Part shown: positions 27,027 to 36,868 of the stretch, piece after piece | Layout of the letters: every line of letters begins with the position of its first letter | Numbering within the stretch: the first letter of the stretch is position 1 | DNA from: Polynucleobacter sp. MG-Unter2-18 | Lineage (GTDB): Bacteria > Pseudomonadota > Gammaproteobacteria > Burkholderiales > Burkholderiaceae | Length of the DNA stretch: 64,000 bases | Assembly (NCBI RefSeq): GCF_018687675.1 | Contig: NZ_CP061302.1 | Coordinates: 1,872,192 to 1,936,191 of the forward strand | Reading direction: 5' to 3' | The notes under the pieces: generated by a model | What the model was told of the DNA's origin: nothing | The model's input: the letters and a program-made list of their open reading frames with translations, nothing else | The model's database searches: none | Made by a program: the position numbers and the translations under genes

Positions 27027-30000
27027 TTATTGTTGCTTGAATTTTTTCTGATGGTGATCTGCGCCAATAAATAAGTACATTGCTGGCACTACAAAAAGTG
27101 TAAACAAGGTACCAATTGATAAACCAGTAAAGATCACAATACCCATTGATTGACGGCCAGCAGCACCTGCTCCAGAAGCAATCACTAGAGGTACTACACC
27201 TAATACCATTGCAGCAGTCGTCATTAAGATCGGACGTAAACGTACGCTACTAGCTTCTACGATAGCGTCCAACTTACTACGACCAGCCTCTTGAAGCTCA
27301 TTAGCAAATTCCACAATCAAAATACCGTGCTTACTAATCAGCCCCATCAACGTAACTAGTCCAACCTGGGTATACACATTTAAAGTTGTGAAGCCCAAAT
27401 TAATAAAGATCAGCGCCCCAAACAAAGCGAGTGGTACTGAAACTAAAATCACGATTGGGTCACGGAAGCTTTCAAACTGGGCAGCCAAGACCAAGAACAC
27501 AATTAAGATCGCAAAGAACATGGTCACCAAGAAACCGCCAGACTCTGCCATGAACTGACGGGACGGGCCAGCGTAATCCATGGTGTAACCATTAGGGGCA
27601 ACCTCTTTTAAAGTTTGACGCATAAACTCCAATAAATCTGCTTGAGAAATAAATGGGGTACTCACACCAAATATCGTTGCCGAGTTGAGTTGCTGAAAGT
27701 GATTAATTGACTGCGGCACTACTCTTTGCTTAATTGTTGCGATGGTACGAGCCTGAATCATCTGTCCGCTCGGAGTACGTATGTAGTAGTCGAGTATTTG
27801 GTCTGGATTTAAACGGTCTACTTGCTTCACCTGCGGAATGACGCGATAAGAGCGGCCAGCAACAGAGAAGTAATTGACATAGCCGCCGCCCAGTGCAGCA
27901 GATAGCGCACTACCCACTTGCTGTTGGGTCATGCCCAGTGCAGCCACTTTTTCCCGATCAATTTCCAAAACATCTTGTGGTTTATCAATCTTCAAATCAG
28001 AGTCTACGAAAAAGAAATTGCCACTGCGACGCGCTTTATCCAAAACTGCTTGGGATACCTCATTTAACAATTCATAAGACTCGGTGGTGTTAATCACTAC
28101 CTGAACAGGTAAGCCCTGTGCGCCAGGTAAGGCCGGAAACTGGAAAGCTGCTACGCGAGCGCCAGCAATCGAATTCCACTTACTCTGCATATCCTCTTGG
28201 AACTTAGTAGCGTTACGACTACGTTGATCCCAATCCTTAAGCAACACACCGCCAAAACTACTCGTAGGACTGGTGATCTGAAACATTTGCTCGTACTCAG
28301 GCTCTGCTGCTGATATTTGATAAATCTGATCAGCATAAGTCTGCATCTGATTGACCGTACTATTAGGTGGGCCTGAAGCCTGCATCAACACAATACCCTG
28401 ATCTTCTGTTGGCGCTAATTCAGAACGTGCAGTGGAGTAAAGATAGGCTACCCCACCTAGCAAAATCGCACCCATCACAATAATGACCTGCCAAGTGCTT
28501 AAGAGTTCACGCAAAGTAGTTTGATAGCTGTGGTGAACTTTTTCAAAAATATGGTCAATCTTTTGAACAAACGGCGAAGCCTCTTGCGCTTCGGTAAAGA
28601 TACGGGAACACATCATCGGAGATAGCGTTAAAGCAATCAACCCCGATACCGCAACTGCGCTGGCCAAGGTAAAAGCAAATTCTGTAAAAAGCGCGCCCGT
28701 TAAACCGCCCTGAAAGCCAATCGGAATATACACTGCGATCAGCACAATCGTCATGGCCAAAATAGGGCCGCCCAACTCACGCGCTGCAATTAGAGAAGCT
28801 TCTAATGGAGACTTACCTTCCTTCATGTGGCGGTCCACGTTCTCAACCACAATAATGGCATCGTCGACCACCAAACCAATTGCCAAGACTAGAGCAAGTA
28901 GTGTCAGTAAATTAATGGAGTAACCCAAGACCTGCATTAAAAAGAATGTGCCAATCAAAGAGAGTGGCATTGCAATCACTGGCACCGCAACAGCGCGTGC
29001 GCTTCCCAAGAAAAGATAGATCACGACTGTCACAATCAATAGCGCCTCTAACAATGTGGCCACTACTTCATCAATCGAGGTAGTAATGAACTTAGTAGAG
29101 TCATACACCACCTTTCCAGACATACCGGTTGGCAACTGCTTCTGAATATCTGGCACTGCAGCACGAACCCGTTCGGCTACATCGAGTAAGTTCGCCTGTG
29201 GAGCTACCTTGATCGCAATAAATACCGACCGCTTGCCACTAAATGCGACATTGGTGTTGTAGTCCTCGGAGCCCATAGTCACACTAGCTACTTGATCCAA
29301 ATACACAATGTTGATGCCGTCTTTTTTGATGACTAGCTTGCGGAACTCATCAAGCGTATGCAAATCAGTGCCTGCCACCAAGTCCACTGCAACCATGTCG
29401 CCTTTAGTACTACCAACTGCAGATAAGTAGTTATTGGCTGCCATGGCGCTGTAGACATCATCCGCACCCACACCAAGCCCAGCCATCTTCTCGCGATCGA
29501 GCCAGGCACGCAAAGCAAACTTTCTGCCCCCGGTAATTTCAGCGTTCTGGACGCCGTCTATAGAATCCAGTTTTGGTTTCACTACCCGCAATAAGTAATC
29601 AGTAATCGCATTGTTTGGAATATCATCACTATAAAAACCCATGTACATGGCCGCAGTCGATTGACCAATTTGTACAGTCAAGACAGGTTGCTGAGCTTGC
29701 GGTGGTAGTTGATTCTTGACTGAGCTTATTTGAGTCTGGATCTGCGTCAATGCCGCATTCGAATCGTAATTCAGCTTAAGAGTAGCCGTAATGGTTGAGA
29801 GACCACTCACGCTCATCGATGACAAATAATCAATACCCTGAGACTGAGCAATCGCTGTCTCTAAGGGCTGAGTAATAAATCCAGCAATCGTCTCTGGATC
29901 AGCTCCATAGTAGGCCGTTGTAATCGTAACAATGGCATTTTGGGTTTGGGGATATTGATTAACCGGCAAGGATCCTACTGCCTTCAAACCAAATACCAGG

Positions 30001-30062
30001 ACGAGTGCACTCACTACCAGTGAGAGTACCGGCCTACGAATAAATATGTCAGTCCAATTCAT
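27027..30062 (-). CDS. RND multidrug efflux transporter, HAE1 family
   Basis: 1011-aa inner-membrane proton antiporter, standard RND length. Starts NWTDIFIRRPVLS, with the proton-relay Asp400-Asp401 in GLVVDDAIIVVEN (TM4), and the two large periplasmic loops. It forms a tripartite pump with the adaptor and outer-membrane channel encoded directly upstream in the same operon (7-bp gap to the adaptor). Family members export diverse hydrophobic drugs, dyes or aromatic compounds; the spectrum cannot be read from sequence. It is last in the operon and ends at the strong terminator. Confidence 0.95.
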   Translation of the reverse strand: MNWTDIFIRRPVLSLVVSALVLVFGLKAVGSLPVNQYPQTQNAIVTITTAYYGADPETIAGFITQPLETAIAQSQGIDYLSSMSVSGLSTITATLKLNYDSNAALTQIQTQISSVKNQLPPQAQQPVLTVQIGQSTAAMYMGFYSDDIPNNAITDYLLRVVKPKLDSIDGVQNAEITGGRKFALRAWLDREKMAGLGVGADDVYSAMAANNYLSAVGSTKGDMVAVDLVAGTDLHTLDEFRKLVIKKDGINIVYLDQVASVTMGSEDYNTNVAFSGKRSVFIAIKVAPQANLLDVAERVRAAVPDIQKQLPTGMSGKVVYDSTKFITTSIDEVVATLLEALLIVTVVIYLFLGSARAVAVPVIAMPLSLIGTFFLMQVLGYSINLLTLLALVLAIGLVVDDAIIVVENVDRHMKEGKSPLEASLIAARELGGPILAMTIVLIAVYIPIGFQGGLTGALFTEFAFTLASAVAVSGLIALTLSPMMCSRIFTEAQEASPFVQKIDHIFEKVHHSYQTTLRELLSTWQVIIVMGAILLGGVAYLYSTARSELAPTEDQGIVLMQASGPPNSTVNQMQTYADQIYQISAAEPEYEQMFQITSPTSSFGGVLLKDWDQRSRNATKFQEDMQSKWNSIAGARVAAFQFPALPGAQGLPVQVVINTTESYELLNEVSQAVLDKARRSGNFFFVDSDLKIDKPQDVLEIDREKVAALGMTQQQVGSALSAALGGGYVNYFSVAGRSYRVIPQVKQVDRLNPDQILDYYIRTPSGQMIQARTIATIKQRVVPQSINHFQQLNSATIFGVSTPFISQADLLEFMRQTLKEVAPNGYTMDYAGPSRQFMAESGGFLVTMFFAILIVFLVLAAQFESFRDPIVILVSVPLALFGALIFINLGFTTLNVYTQVGLVTLMGLISKHGILIVEFANELQEAGRSKLDAIVEASSVRLRPILMTTAAMVLGVVPLVIASGAGAAGRQSMGIVIFTGLSIGTLFTLFVVPAMYLFIGADHHQKKFKQQ

Positions 30063-30069
30063 CTAGGAC

Positions 30070-31401
30070 TTATTCCTGTGGCTGTGGGTTGGGTGAATTA
30101 GCTGGCAACACCTTGTTATTCACAATCAGCGGAGTTCCATTCTTCAACTTGAGTTGACCGCTTGTAACAACCGTGGCACCCTCTTCAACCCCCTTGAGGA
30201 TTGCCACCTGATCTCCACGTGTTAGCCCAGTAGTCACGAAGACTTGTTGAGCCTCCAGCGCAGGTTTGCCCTGCTTATCTTTTTTACCAGTTGGCTTAGC
30301 AATAAAGACTGTTGAGCCATACGGGTTATAAGTTACAGCCGTCTGAGGCAAAGTCAGCAACTTCACCTGATCACCTAACTTGATATTCACATTAGCAAAC
30401 ATGCCCGGTAAGATCTTTTTATCTGGGTTAGCTAACTGAGCCTCAATCTGGATATTACGGGTATTCGTATCGACCTTCGGACTGACCGCAGTAATCTTTC
30501 CAGTAAAGCTTGCACCCTTGAATGCATCCGTCGTCACCACAATTTCTTGCCCAACCTGTATTTGTTCAGCATTGCTTTGCGGGAGATTGAAGTCCACAAA
30601 AATCGGATCCAAGGTTTGAAGAGTAAGTAACTTATCACCTGGATTCACAAACTGACCAGGGTTGATCATCACAATACCAACACGTCCACTAAAAGGAGCC
30701 TTTAAATTTTTCTTAGCAACTAAGGCAGTTTGCTGCTCTACCTGAGCTTGCTTTGACTTAGCATCTGCTTTACTAGTATCGAACACGTTCTTACTAATCG
30801 CCTGAATCTCTAGTTGCTGTCTATCGCGCTCATTAATTACTTGGGCCAAATCTGCTAATGCTTTTAAAGAGTTGAGTTGGGCAACATCAGAGGCATCATT
30901 CAATTTAATGAGTAACTCGCCTTCTTTAACATCCATGCCTGATTTAATGGATACGTTTTGTACCAAGCCACCAATTTCAGTGCTGAGTTCTACACCCCTA
31001 AATGCACGCACATTACCAACGCTAGATAATTTAGGTTGCCATGCTGAAGTTTCCACAACCATCGTAGAAACTGTTGCTGGCGGCAAACCCATACCAGCAA
31101 TGAAGTACTTAATCATGAAAGTCTTGAGTTGATTAAATCCAAATATCAAGCCCAATAACAAAAATACACCGCATAACATAATGGTCATACGTCGACCCAA
31201 AGGAGTCATGGATTGTAATTTTGCATTGATCTTGCTACGCATGAATCGCTCGCGTAAACGCACCCAAAATCCTTTTATCTTTTCCCAAAGAGCAATGAGC
31301 CTGTCGCGAAGTTTCCACTCGATCGCCTTCGCAGGCATCCATGCCCACAAGGCGACTGCAATAGCAGTTACTTTGGTTTTAATTTTTTCCAGAAGTTTCA
31401 T
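30070..31401 (-). CDS. RND periplasmic adaptor (membrane fusion) protein
   Basis: 443 aa. Conserved adaptor body: lipoyl half (VGNVRAFRGVELSTEIGG), alpha-hairpin about 180-235, second lipoyl half (KAPFSGRVGI), beta-barrel domain with GDKLLTLQTLDPIFVDFN and IEAQLANPDKKILPGM. The membrane anchor is a single span about 73-90. Before it lies an unusual ~70-residue basic, Trp-rich cytosolic stretch; starts at Met54 or Met65 would remove it, but neither has a clear ribosome site, and starting at 31401 couples it to the outer-membrane gene (23-bp overlap). Pairs with the RND pump 7 bp downstream. Confidence 0.9.
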   Translation of the reverse strand: MKLLEKIKTKVTAIAVALWAWMPAKAIEWKLRDRLIALWEKIKGFWVRLRERFMRSKINAKLQSMTPLGRRMTIMLCGVFLLLGLIFGFNQLKTFMIKYFIAGMGLPPATVSTMVVETSAWQPKLSSVGNVRAFRGVELSTEIGGLVQNVSIKSGMDVKEGELLIKLNDASDVAQLNSLKALADLAQVINERDRQQLEIQAISKNVFDTSKADAKSKQAQVEQQTALVAKKNLKAPFSGRVGIVMINPGQFVNPGDKLLTLQTLDPIFVDFNLPQSNAEQIQVGQEIVVTTDAFKGASFTGKITAVSPKVDTNTRNIQIEAQLANPDKKILPGMFANVNIKLGDQVKLLTLPQTAVTYNPYGSTVFIAKPTGKKDKQGKPALEAQQVFVTTGLTRGDQVAILKGVEEGATVVTSGQLKLKNGTPLIVNNKVLPANSPNPQPQE

Positions 31402-32914
31402 TTTGATCTTTGTTCGCTATGGCTTTTGGTTGAAAGGCTGGGCCGGTACGATTCCACCAACCGCCGCCCAATGCTGCAAATAATGCTGCCGTGTCAGAGA
31501 ATCGGGTTGCTTGCGCAGAAACCGATTTGACTTTAGCAATTTGATATTGATTTTGGTAATACAGGACAGCCAAATAGCTGGCAGTACCTAACTTGTATTG
31601 CTGCTGCACCAAATCTAAAGTTTCATAAGCGTAGCGCTCAGCATCTGATGCAGACTTTAATGCTTGTGATCCAGTTTCTAAAGCACGCAAAGAATCGGCC
31701 ACTTCTTGAAAGGCCTTCAGCACAGTAGCTTGATATTGAAAAACCGCCTGTTCGTAATTGGCCATTGCACCACGACGTTGTGCTAATAACTGCCCACCCT
31801 GAAAGAGTGGCTGAAAGATACCGCCAGCAATGGACCATAGAGTAGCGTTCGGCCCAAATAAGGCTGAGCTTGTTAATGCTGCGGAACCAATAGCTCCAGT
31901 GATATTCAATTGTGGCAATAGATTAGCAGTAGCAACACCTACTAAAGCATTGGTAGCCTTAAGCTGCGCCTCCGCTGCGCGTACATCTGGACGCTGACGC
32001 ACCAAGCTTGATGGCACTGAGAGTGGCAACTTCTCGGGCAAATACAAAGACTTCAAGTCAAACTTGGTGATATTGGCATTACTAGGTAGCTCGCCCACCA
32101 ATACTGCCAACTGATTACGTGCAAATGAAAGATTGCGTTCGTAAGTAAATAAATCTACTTGCGAGTTAGAGACCAAGGTTCTTTGCGATGTCACATCTAC
32201 TCGAGAGACTGTACCAATTGCTAATTGCTTTTCTGTAACTTCAGCTAAATTCGTTTGTGCTTTCAGAATTTCTTCTGTAGCTTGCATCTGTGCACGCAAA
32301 GCAGCTTCACGTACTGCACTAGTAACAATGTTGGCCGTCAAAGAAAGGTAGGCGCCTTCAAGCTGAAACTGTGCAATCTCTGCTTGCGCTCTCGCACCTT
32401 CAACTGCGCGGCGTGCTCCACCAAAGACGTCTAGCTTATATGTAACATTTACAGAAGCGTTATAGAGGTTGTAGGTATCAGAGCCGTAAGGCAGGCCATA
32501 AATTGCAGAAGGCTGCAGCTGCCGTGTGGCGCCGCCATTTAAACCAATCGCCGGGAAATACTGTCCACCAATTTGTGCGCTGACATTTTCTTGGCTCGCA
32601 CGTAACGCAGCATCAGCAGCACCTAAATTAGGATTTTGCTGCAGGGCCTTTTTGATTAGAGCGTCTAATTCAGGAGACTTAAATAACTCCCACCATTGAG
32701 CCTCAATATCGGCGCCTTCAATAAACTCTTGATTAGTTCCGCCGGGTACTCCAGGTGCAGTGGCTAATTTCTGAGAAAGGGTAGCTTCAGTATATTTAGA
32801 TGTATTCGGAGCATCAGGCTGCTTAAAGTCTGGGCCTACGGCGCATGCAGAAAGAAATCCCGCAAAAACAAGCGGAAGCAAACGCAAGGCATAGAAATCT
32901 TTTGAGTCAAACAT
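31379..32914 (-). CDS. Outer-membrane efflux channel, NodT family
   Basis: 511 aa from the ATG at 32914; a longer frame adds an unlikely extension. The N-terminus is a lipoprotein signal (FAGFLSAC, Cys at 24) then AVGPDFKQPDAP, the classic NodT/OprM opening. Two repeats of the TolC-like barrel-and-coil architecture are visible. A TTG four codons upstream has a better placed AAGGA, so the exact start is uncertain. First gene of the tripartite pump operon; overlaps the adaptor by 23 bp. A promoter candidate lies in the 145-bp gap after pirin. Confidence 0.92.
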   Translation of the reverse strand: MFDSKDFYALRLLPLVFAGFLSACAVGPDFKQPDAPNTSKYTEATLSQKLATAPGVPGGTNQEFIEGADIEAQWWELFKSPELDALIKKALQQNPNLGAADAALRASQENVSAQIGGQYFPAIGLNGGATRQLQPSAIYGLPYGSDTYNLYNASVNVTYKLDVFGGARRAVEGARAQAEIAQFQLEGAYLSLTANIVTSAVREAALRAQMQATEEILKAQTNLAEVTEKQLAIGTVSRVDVTSQRTLVSNSQVDLFTYERNLSFARNQLAVLVGELPSNANITKFDLKSLYLPEKLPLSVPSSLVRQRPDVRAAEAQLKATNALVGVATANLLPQLNITGAIGSAALTSSALFGPNATLWSIAGGIFQPLFQGGQLLAQRRGAMANYEQAVFQYQATVLKAFQEVADSLRALETGSQALKSASDAERYAYETLDLVQQQYKLGTASYLAVLYYQNQYQIAKVKSVSAQATRFSDTAALFAALGGGWWNRTGPAFQPKAIANKDQNETSGKN

Positions 32915-32973
32915 GAGGTGGAGCAAATATCCTTTTCTACAACAGATATTTGAACACACTTTTCTAAACCAGT

Positions 32974-33031
32974 CTGTGTAACATCTTGATTTAAATAATA
33001 ATTTTTGTACACAGGTCAGCATAGAAGTCAA
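32974..33031 (-). promoter_or_regulatory. Candidate promoter and inverted repeat before the efflux operon
   Basis: On the minus strand TTGACT (33026-33031) and TACAAA (33004-33009) are 16 bp apart and could form a sigma-70 promoter for the pump genes. A gapped inverted repeat, CTGTGTA at 32974-32980 and TACACAG at 33008-33014, overlaps the -10 region and may be a regulator site. Confidence 0.4.
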
Positions 33032-33059
33032 ACGGATTTTTTATACCCCAGCCATGATT

Positions 33060-33923
33060 TTAGTTGGCAATGCTTCCAAAACTGCCGCTATTGAAATCCT
33101 TCATTGCCTGAGCAATCTCATCCTTGGTATTCATGACAAATGGTCCATAGCCAACTATAGGCTCATCAATAGGTTCACCACTCAGCAGCAAGGCAATCGA
33201 ATCTTCAAGTATATTAATTTCAATATCTTGACCTTCTATACTAAACATCAACATTTGAGCATCTTTTGCTACTACGCCCTCACCTGCCTCAACCTTACCC
33301 TTAAGCACAATCAAGGATGTATTCCAACCCTCAGGTACGGGAATGCATACTAAACCCCTCTTCAATTTCAGATCAATCACATGCATAGGGGTGAAGGTTT
33401 TAGCAGGACCTTGATGACCATTAAAGTCCCCGGCGATAATACGAGCTTGCCCCGCACCATTCATTAAGTTAATGGTGGGGATCTGTTTATCCAAAATAGC
33501 TTGATAGCCCGGCTTAGTCATTTTCAATCTTGACGGTAGATTTACCCATAACTGCACCATATTCAGAGTTCCACCACTTTTGGCAAATTCTTCGGAATGA
33601 AACTCTTCATGCAAGATGCCAGAGCCGGCAGTCATCCACTGCACATCGCCTGGACCAATAATGCCGCCCTGACCCGTAGAATCTTTGTGCGCTACTTCGC
33701 CCTCATACACAATCGTGACTGTTTCAAAACCACGATGGGGATGTGAACCCACTCCCTTACGTTCAGCTGTTTGAGTGAACTCAGCTGGACCTGCATAATC
33801 CAGCATCAAGAATGGGCTCATCTGCTTTCCTAAGTCTTGATAGAAAAACAGGGTGCGCACAGGAAAGCCATCACCAACCCAGTGGCCCTGATCATTACCC
33901 CGCATACCAATGAGTTTTTTCAT
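33060..33923 (-). CDS. Pirin family protein
   Basis: Bicupin iron protein, 287 aa. The second of two ATGs (33923) is chosen because GGGGG lies four bases before it. Metal ligands are His61, His63 (SHPHRGFETVTIV), His105 and Glu107 (ILHEEFHSEE); the C-terminal cupin ends LLLSGEPIDEPIVGYGPFVMN. Some bacterial pirins (YhhW type) are quercetin 2,3-dioxygenases; others sense or regulate metabolism. It follows wrbA by about 30 bp in the marR-wrbA unit, pointing to quinone/flavonoid-type electrophiles. Confidence 0.9.
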   Translation of the reverse strand: MKKLIGMRGNDQGHWVGDGFPVRTLFFYQDLGKQMSPFLMLDYAGPAEFTQTAERKGVGSHPHRGFETVTIVYEGEVAHKDSTGQGGIIGPGDVQWMTAGSGILHEEFHSEEFAKSGGTLNMVQLWVNLPSRLKMTKPGYQAILDKQIPTINLMNGAGQARIIAGDFNGHQGPAKTFTPMHVIDLKLKRGLVCIPVPEGWNTSLIVLKGKVEAGEGVVAKDAQMLMFSIEGQDIEINILEDSIALLLSGEPIDEPIVGYGPFVMNTKDEIAQAMKDFNSGSFGSIAN

Positions 33924-33953
33924 CATTCCCCCAATTTTTACTATTACTGATTC

Positions 33954-34511
33954 TTACTTTGTCTTTAATTGGCCAGCAATCTTCGCAATACGCTCGCCAT
34001 AGAGACGTGCGGTTTCTAAGTCGCCCACATTCACTTCATCAGCACTGGCATCTGAAGGTGTTTGCATCATGGCTCCCGCGGATGAGCCTACATAGTTCAC
34101 ATCATCACGCTTCGCAGCTTTAGAGTTCGACGGCATTAAACCAGTACCCACCCAAATGCCAGAGTGTTGCATAGCGAGTGTGAAGAAGTAATGCAAAGTG
34201 GAATGCTTGTCACCATTCATCGTGGCTGAGTTGGTAAAGCCACCAAAAATCTTATCTTTCCACTGCTGTGAAAACCATTGTTTAGAACTTGCGTCAGCAA
34301 ACTTCTTGAATTGCCAACTCACTGTACCCATATAGGTTGGCGATCCAAATACAATGGCATTAGCAGTATTCAAGGTCTCCCACTGTGCATCAGTAATATT
34401 ACCTTCAGCATCAATAGCTACTAAGGTGGCATTTGCACCTTTAGCTAAAGCTTCAGCTTGTTTAACAGTATGGCCATAACCACTATGAAATACAACAGCT
34501 ACTTTAGTCAT
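33954..34511 (-). CDS. Flavodoxin-like NAD(P)H:quinone oxidoreductase (WrbA-like)
   Basis: 185 aa, FMN-binding flavodoxin fold: phosphate loop HSGYGHTVKQA (9-19), then FGSPTYMGTVSWQFK and the TNSATMNGDKHSTL segment that define WrbA/flavodoxin-quinone reductases, which reduce quinones by two electrons and avoid semiquinone radicals. It overlaps the marR gene by 8 bp, so the regulator and enzyme are coupled. Probably released from MarR repression by quinone-like inducers. Confidence 0.85.
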   Translation of the reverse strand: MTKVAVVFHSGYGHTVKQAEALAKGANATLVAIDAEGNITDAQWETLNTANAIVFGSPTYMGTVSWQFKKFADASSKQWFSQQWKDKIFGGFTNSATMNGDKHSTLHYFFTLAMQHSGIWVGTGLMPSNSKAAKRDDVNYVGSSAGAMMQTPSDASADEVNVGDLETARLYGERIAKIAGQLKTK

Positions 34512-34935
34512 TATCTTTCCTTTGAAAAATTGTTTTAACTTCTTTTAAAACTGTTACCGCTTGTTCTAATTCTTTCTTTGTGAGCTTTCGGAAGGCCTTA
34601 CCAAGATACTCAACATGCTCCGGAAATACCTTCTGAAATAACTTGTCGCCCGCTTTGGAAAGGCCAATCTTGTAGCTTCGGCCATCATCAGTATTCATCA
34701 ACTTTTCTATGAGGCCTTTAGCTTCTAGTCGCTCAAGAACCCCTGTCATCGTGCCTTTGGAAACTAAGGTCTTATCACCCAACTCCTTACAGGTCATCGG
34801 CGGCTGATTGCCTAGGGTCGCAACAATGTCGAACTGAGTCATTGTTAAACCCATTTCTTTGATGTGTGCAGCCGAATACACCTCAAATGCCTGATATGCC
34901 TGAACCAACTCCTTAACAAGCGATAGGTGATTCAT
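34504..34935 (-). CDS. MarR-family transcriptional regulator
   Basis: 143 aa with a winged helix: helices MTQFDIVATL, PMTCKELGDKTLVSKGTMTGVLERLEAKGLIEK (recognition helix in VSKGTMTGVLERL) and wing DDGRSYKIGLS. No redox cysteine is present, since I find only the Cys in TCKEL, in the HTH. It is first in the marR-wrbA-pirin unit and very likely represses itself from the operator that lies inside its own promoter. Confidence 0.92.
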   Translation of the reverse strand: MNHLSLVKELVQAYQAFEVYSAAHIKEMGLTMTQFDIVATLGNQPPMTCKELGDKTLVSKGTMTGVLERLEAKGLIEKLMNTDDGRSYKIGLSKAGDKLFQKVFPEHVEYLGKAFRKLTKKELEQAVTVLKEVKTIFQRKDND

Positions 34936-34962
34936 CGGTTTACCTCGATTTAGTCAATATGC

Positions 34963-34996
34963 GTACTATTTTAGTACTAGTTCGTACTAATTGCAA
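34963..34996 (-). promoter_or_regulatory. marR promoter with built-in operator
   Basis: On the minus strand TTGCAA (-35) and TAAAAT (-10) stand 17 bp apart. The spacer is filled by TTAGTAC-N6-GTACTAA, a perfect 7-bp inverted repeat (34971-34990), and a third half-site GTACTA at 34963-34968 forms a second palindrome GTACTA-N3-TAGTAC overlapping the -10. This is a textbook position for MarR autorepression. Confidence 0.8.
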
Positions 34997-35035
34997 GAAA
35001 TCAATAATTGGGGGATGCGCTACCCCTGAGATGAA

Positions 35036-36868
35036 TTACTCGACCGTAACACTCTTTGCAAGGTTGCGAGGCTTATCGACATCAGTGCCTAGGGCACAAG
35101 CAGTGTGATACGCCAGGAGCTGAAGGGGAACCACATGCAAAATTGGTGAAAGATTGCCGTAGTGCTCGGGCAAACGAATCACATTAATACCTTCACTGCA
35201 AGTAATCTCGGTATCTTGATCAGCAAAGACATAGAGCTTTCCACCGCGGGCTTTAACTTCCTGCATATTGGATTTGAGCTTTTCCAGCAAGTCATCCTTA
35301 GGAGCCACTGTAACTACTGGCATCTTTTCAGTAACCAAAGCGAGCGGTCCATGCTTTAACTCACCCGCTGGATAGGCTTCAGCATGAATATAGGAAATCT
35401 CTTTTAGCTTGAGAGCGCCTTCAAGAGCAATCGGATAGTGCATGCCGCGCCCTAAAAATAAGGCGTTCTCGCACTTAGCAAATGCTGTACTCCAAGCAAT
35501 GATCTGTGGCTCAAGCGCTAATACCGCATGCAAAGCTTTTGGCAAATGGCGCAAGTCACGCAAGAGCTCTTTCTCTCTTTCGGGACTTAGTTTTCCTGCT
35601 CGCTTAGCTAGTGCAACAGCCAGTAGATAAAGAGCAAGCAATTGAGTTGTAAATGCTTTAGTAGAAGCTACCCCGATCTCAGTACCAGCCTTAGTTAAGA
35701 AATTCCAATGAGTTTCGCGAACCATGGCACTACTCGCTACGTTACAAATCGCTAAGGTGTATTGATGTCCCAAAGCCTGTGCATGGCGCAAGGCTGCTAA
35801 AGTATCAGCAGTCTCACCAGACTGGGAGACCACCACAATTAATGTGTTGGGATTGGGGACAGTTGTGCGATAGCGATATTCGCTAGCAATCTCAACTTGA
35901 GTCGGAATACCTGCCAAGTCCTCAAGCCAGTACTTAGCAACACAGGCAGAGTAGTAACTAGTACCACAGGCTAAGATCAGAATTTGATCGAACTTTTTCC
36001 ACTGCTCAGGATCAGCGTTAAAGAGTTCTGGGCCAAAGCTGGCAATATTGGCAAGCGTATCGCCGATTGCCCTGGGCTGCTCAAAAATCTCTTTTTGCAT
36101 ATAGTGCTGATAAGGCCCCAGATCCACCGAGTCAGCCTGAGCGGGCATGGGCTTTTGCTCTCGCTGCGCCATCTTTCCTGCCTGATCGATGATCTCAACG
36201 CTCTCTGCCTTCAGAATGGCAACATCACCTTCCTCCAAATACATCATGGAGTGCGCACGACCAGCAAGTGCTAAAGCATCGGAAGCAAGGAAGTTTTCAT
36301 TTTCGCCAAGAGCAACAACTAATGGCGAGCCAACACGCGCGCCCACCAAAATATTTGGTCGATCTTGTGCAATCACGCCAATCGCATAAGCACCATGAAG
36401 TCGCGGCAATACAGAACGGACTGAAGCAACTAAATCTAATTGCTTACTGGATACATAGGCTTGATGAATTAGATGCGCAATGACTTCAGTATCAGTTTCC
36501 GAGGTAAATACATAACCTGCTGATTTCAACTCAGTGCGTAGTGCTTCGTAGTTTTCAATAATGCCGTTGTGAACAACAGCAATGAGACCGCCTGAAATAT
36601 GCGGATGTGCATTTTGTGTATCTGGCTTACCGTGCGTCGCCCAGCGAGTGTGCGCAATACCTAAGGTGCCATGAAAATCCTTACCCTGCTCTGCCAACTC
36701 AGAAACACGAGCAGTAGTGCGTGCGCGCTCAATCGGATGTTTGGCATCATCACCATTAATTACAGCAAAGCCACAAGAATCATAGCCGCGGTACTCAAGG
36801 CGACGTAGGCCTTCAATTAAGACTTCAACAATATTCTTACGCGAAGCTGCGCCAACAATTCCGCACAT
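35036..36868 (-). CDS. glmS: Glutamine-fructose-6-phosphate aminotransferase
   Basis: First step of UDP-GlcNAc synthesis, cytosolic. 610 aa: N-terminal glutamine amidotransferase with catalytic Cys2 (MCGIVGA after Met removal), two SIS sugar-isomerase domains ([13 protein letters not shown] and [19 protein letters not shown]), and the conserved C-terminus [13 protein letters not shown]. Its start overlaps the glmU stop by one base, so glmU-glmS are coupled and supply peptidoglycan and LPS precursors. No glmS ribozyme lies upstream, as expected outside Firmicutes. Confidence 0.97.
   Translation of the reverse strand: MCGIVGAASRKNIVEVLIEGLRRLEYRGYDSCGFAVINGDDAKHPIERARTTARVSELAEQGKDFHGTLGIAHTRWATHGKPDTQNAHPHISGGLIAVVHNGIIENYEALRTELKSAGYVFTSETDTEVIAHLIHQAYVSSKQLDLVASVRSVLPRLHGAYAIGVIAQDRPNILVGARVGSPLVVALGENENFLASDALALAGRAHSMMYLEEGDVAILKAESVEIIDQAGKMAQREQKPMPAQADSVDLGPYQHYMQKEIFEQPRAIGDTLANIASFGPELFNADPEQWKKFDQILILACGTSYYSACVAKYWLEDLAGIPTQVEIASEYRYRTTVPNPNTLIVVVSQSGETADTLAALRHAQALGHQYTLAICNVASSAMVRETHWNFLTKAGTEIGVASTKAFTTQLLALYLLAVALAKRAGKLSPEREKELLRDLRHLPKALHAVLALEPQIIAWSTAFAKCENALFLGRGMHYPIALEGALKLKEISYIHAEAYPAGELKHGPLALVTEKMPVVTVAPKDDLLEKLKSNMQEVKARGGKLYVFADQDTEITCSEGINVIRLPEHYGNLSPILHVVPLQLLAYHTACALGTDVDKPRNLAKSVTVE

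Noticed and set aside
34998..35025. GGGG/CCCC hairpin after glmS as a terminator
   Set aside because: Only four G-C pairs with an eight-base loop and no T-run; too weak to list.
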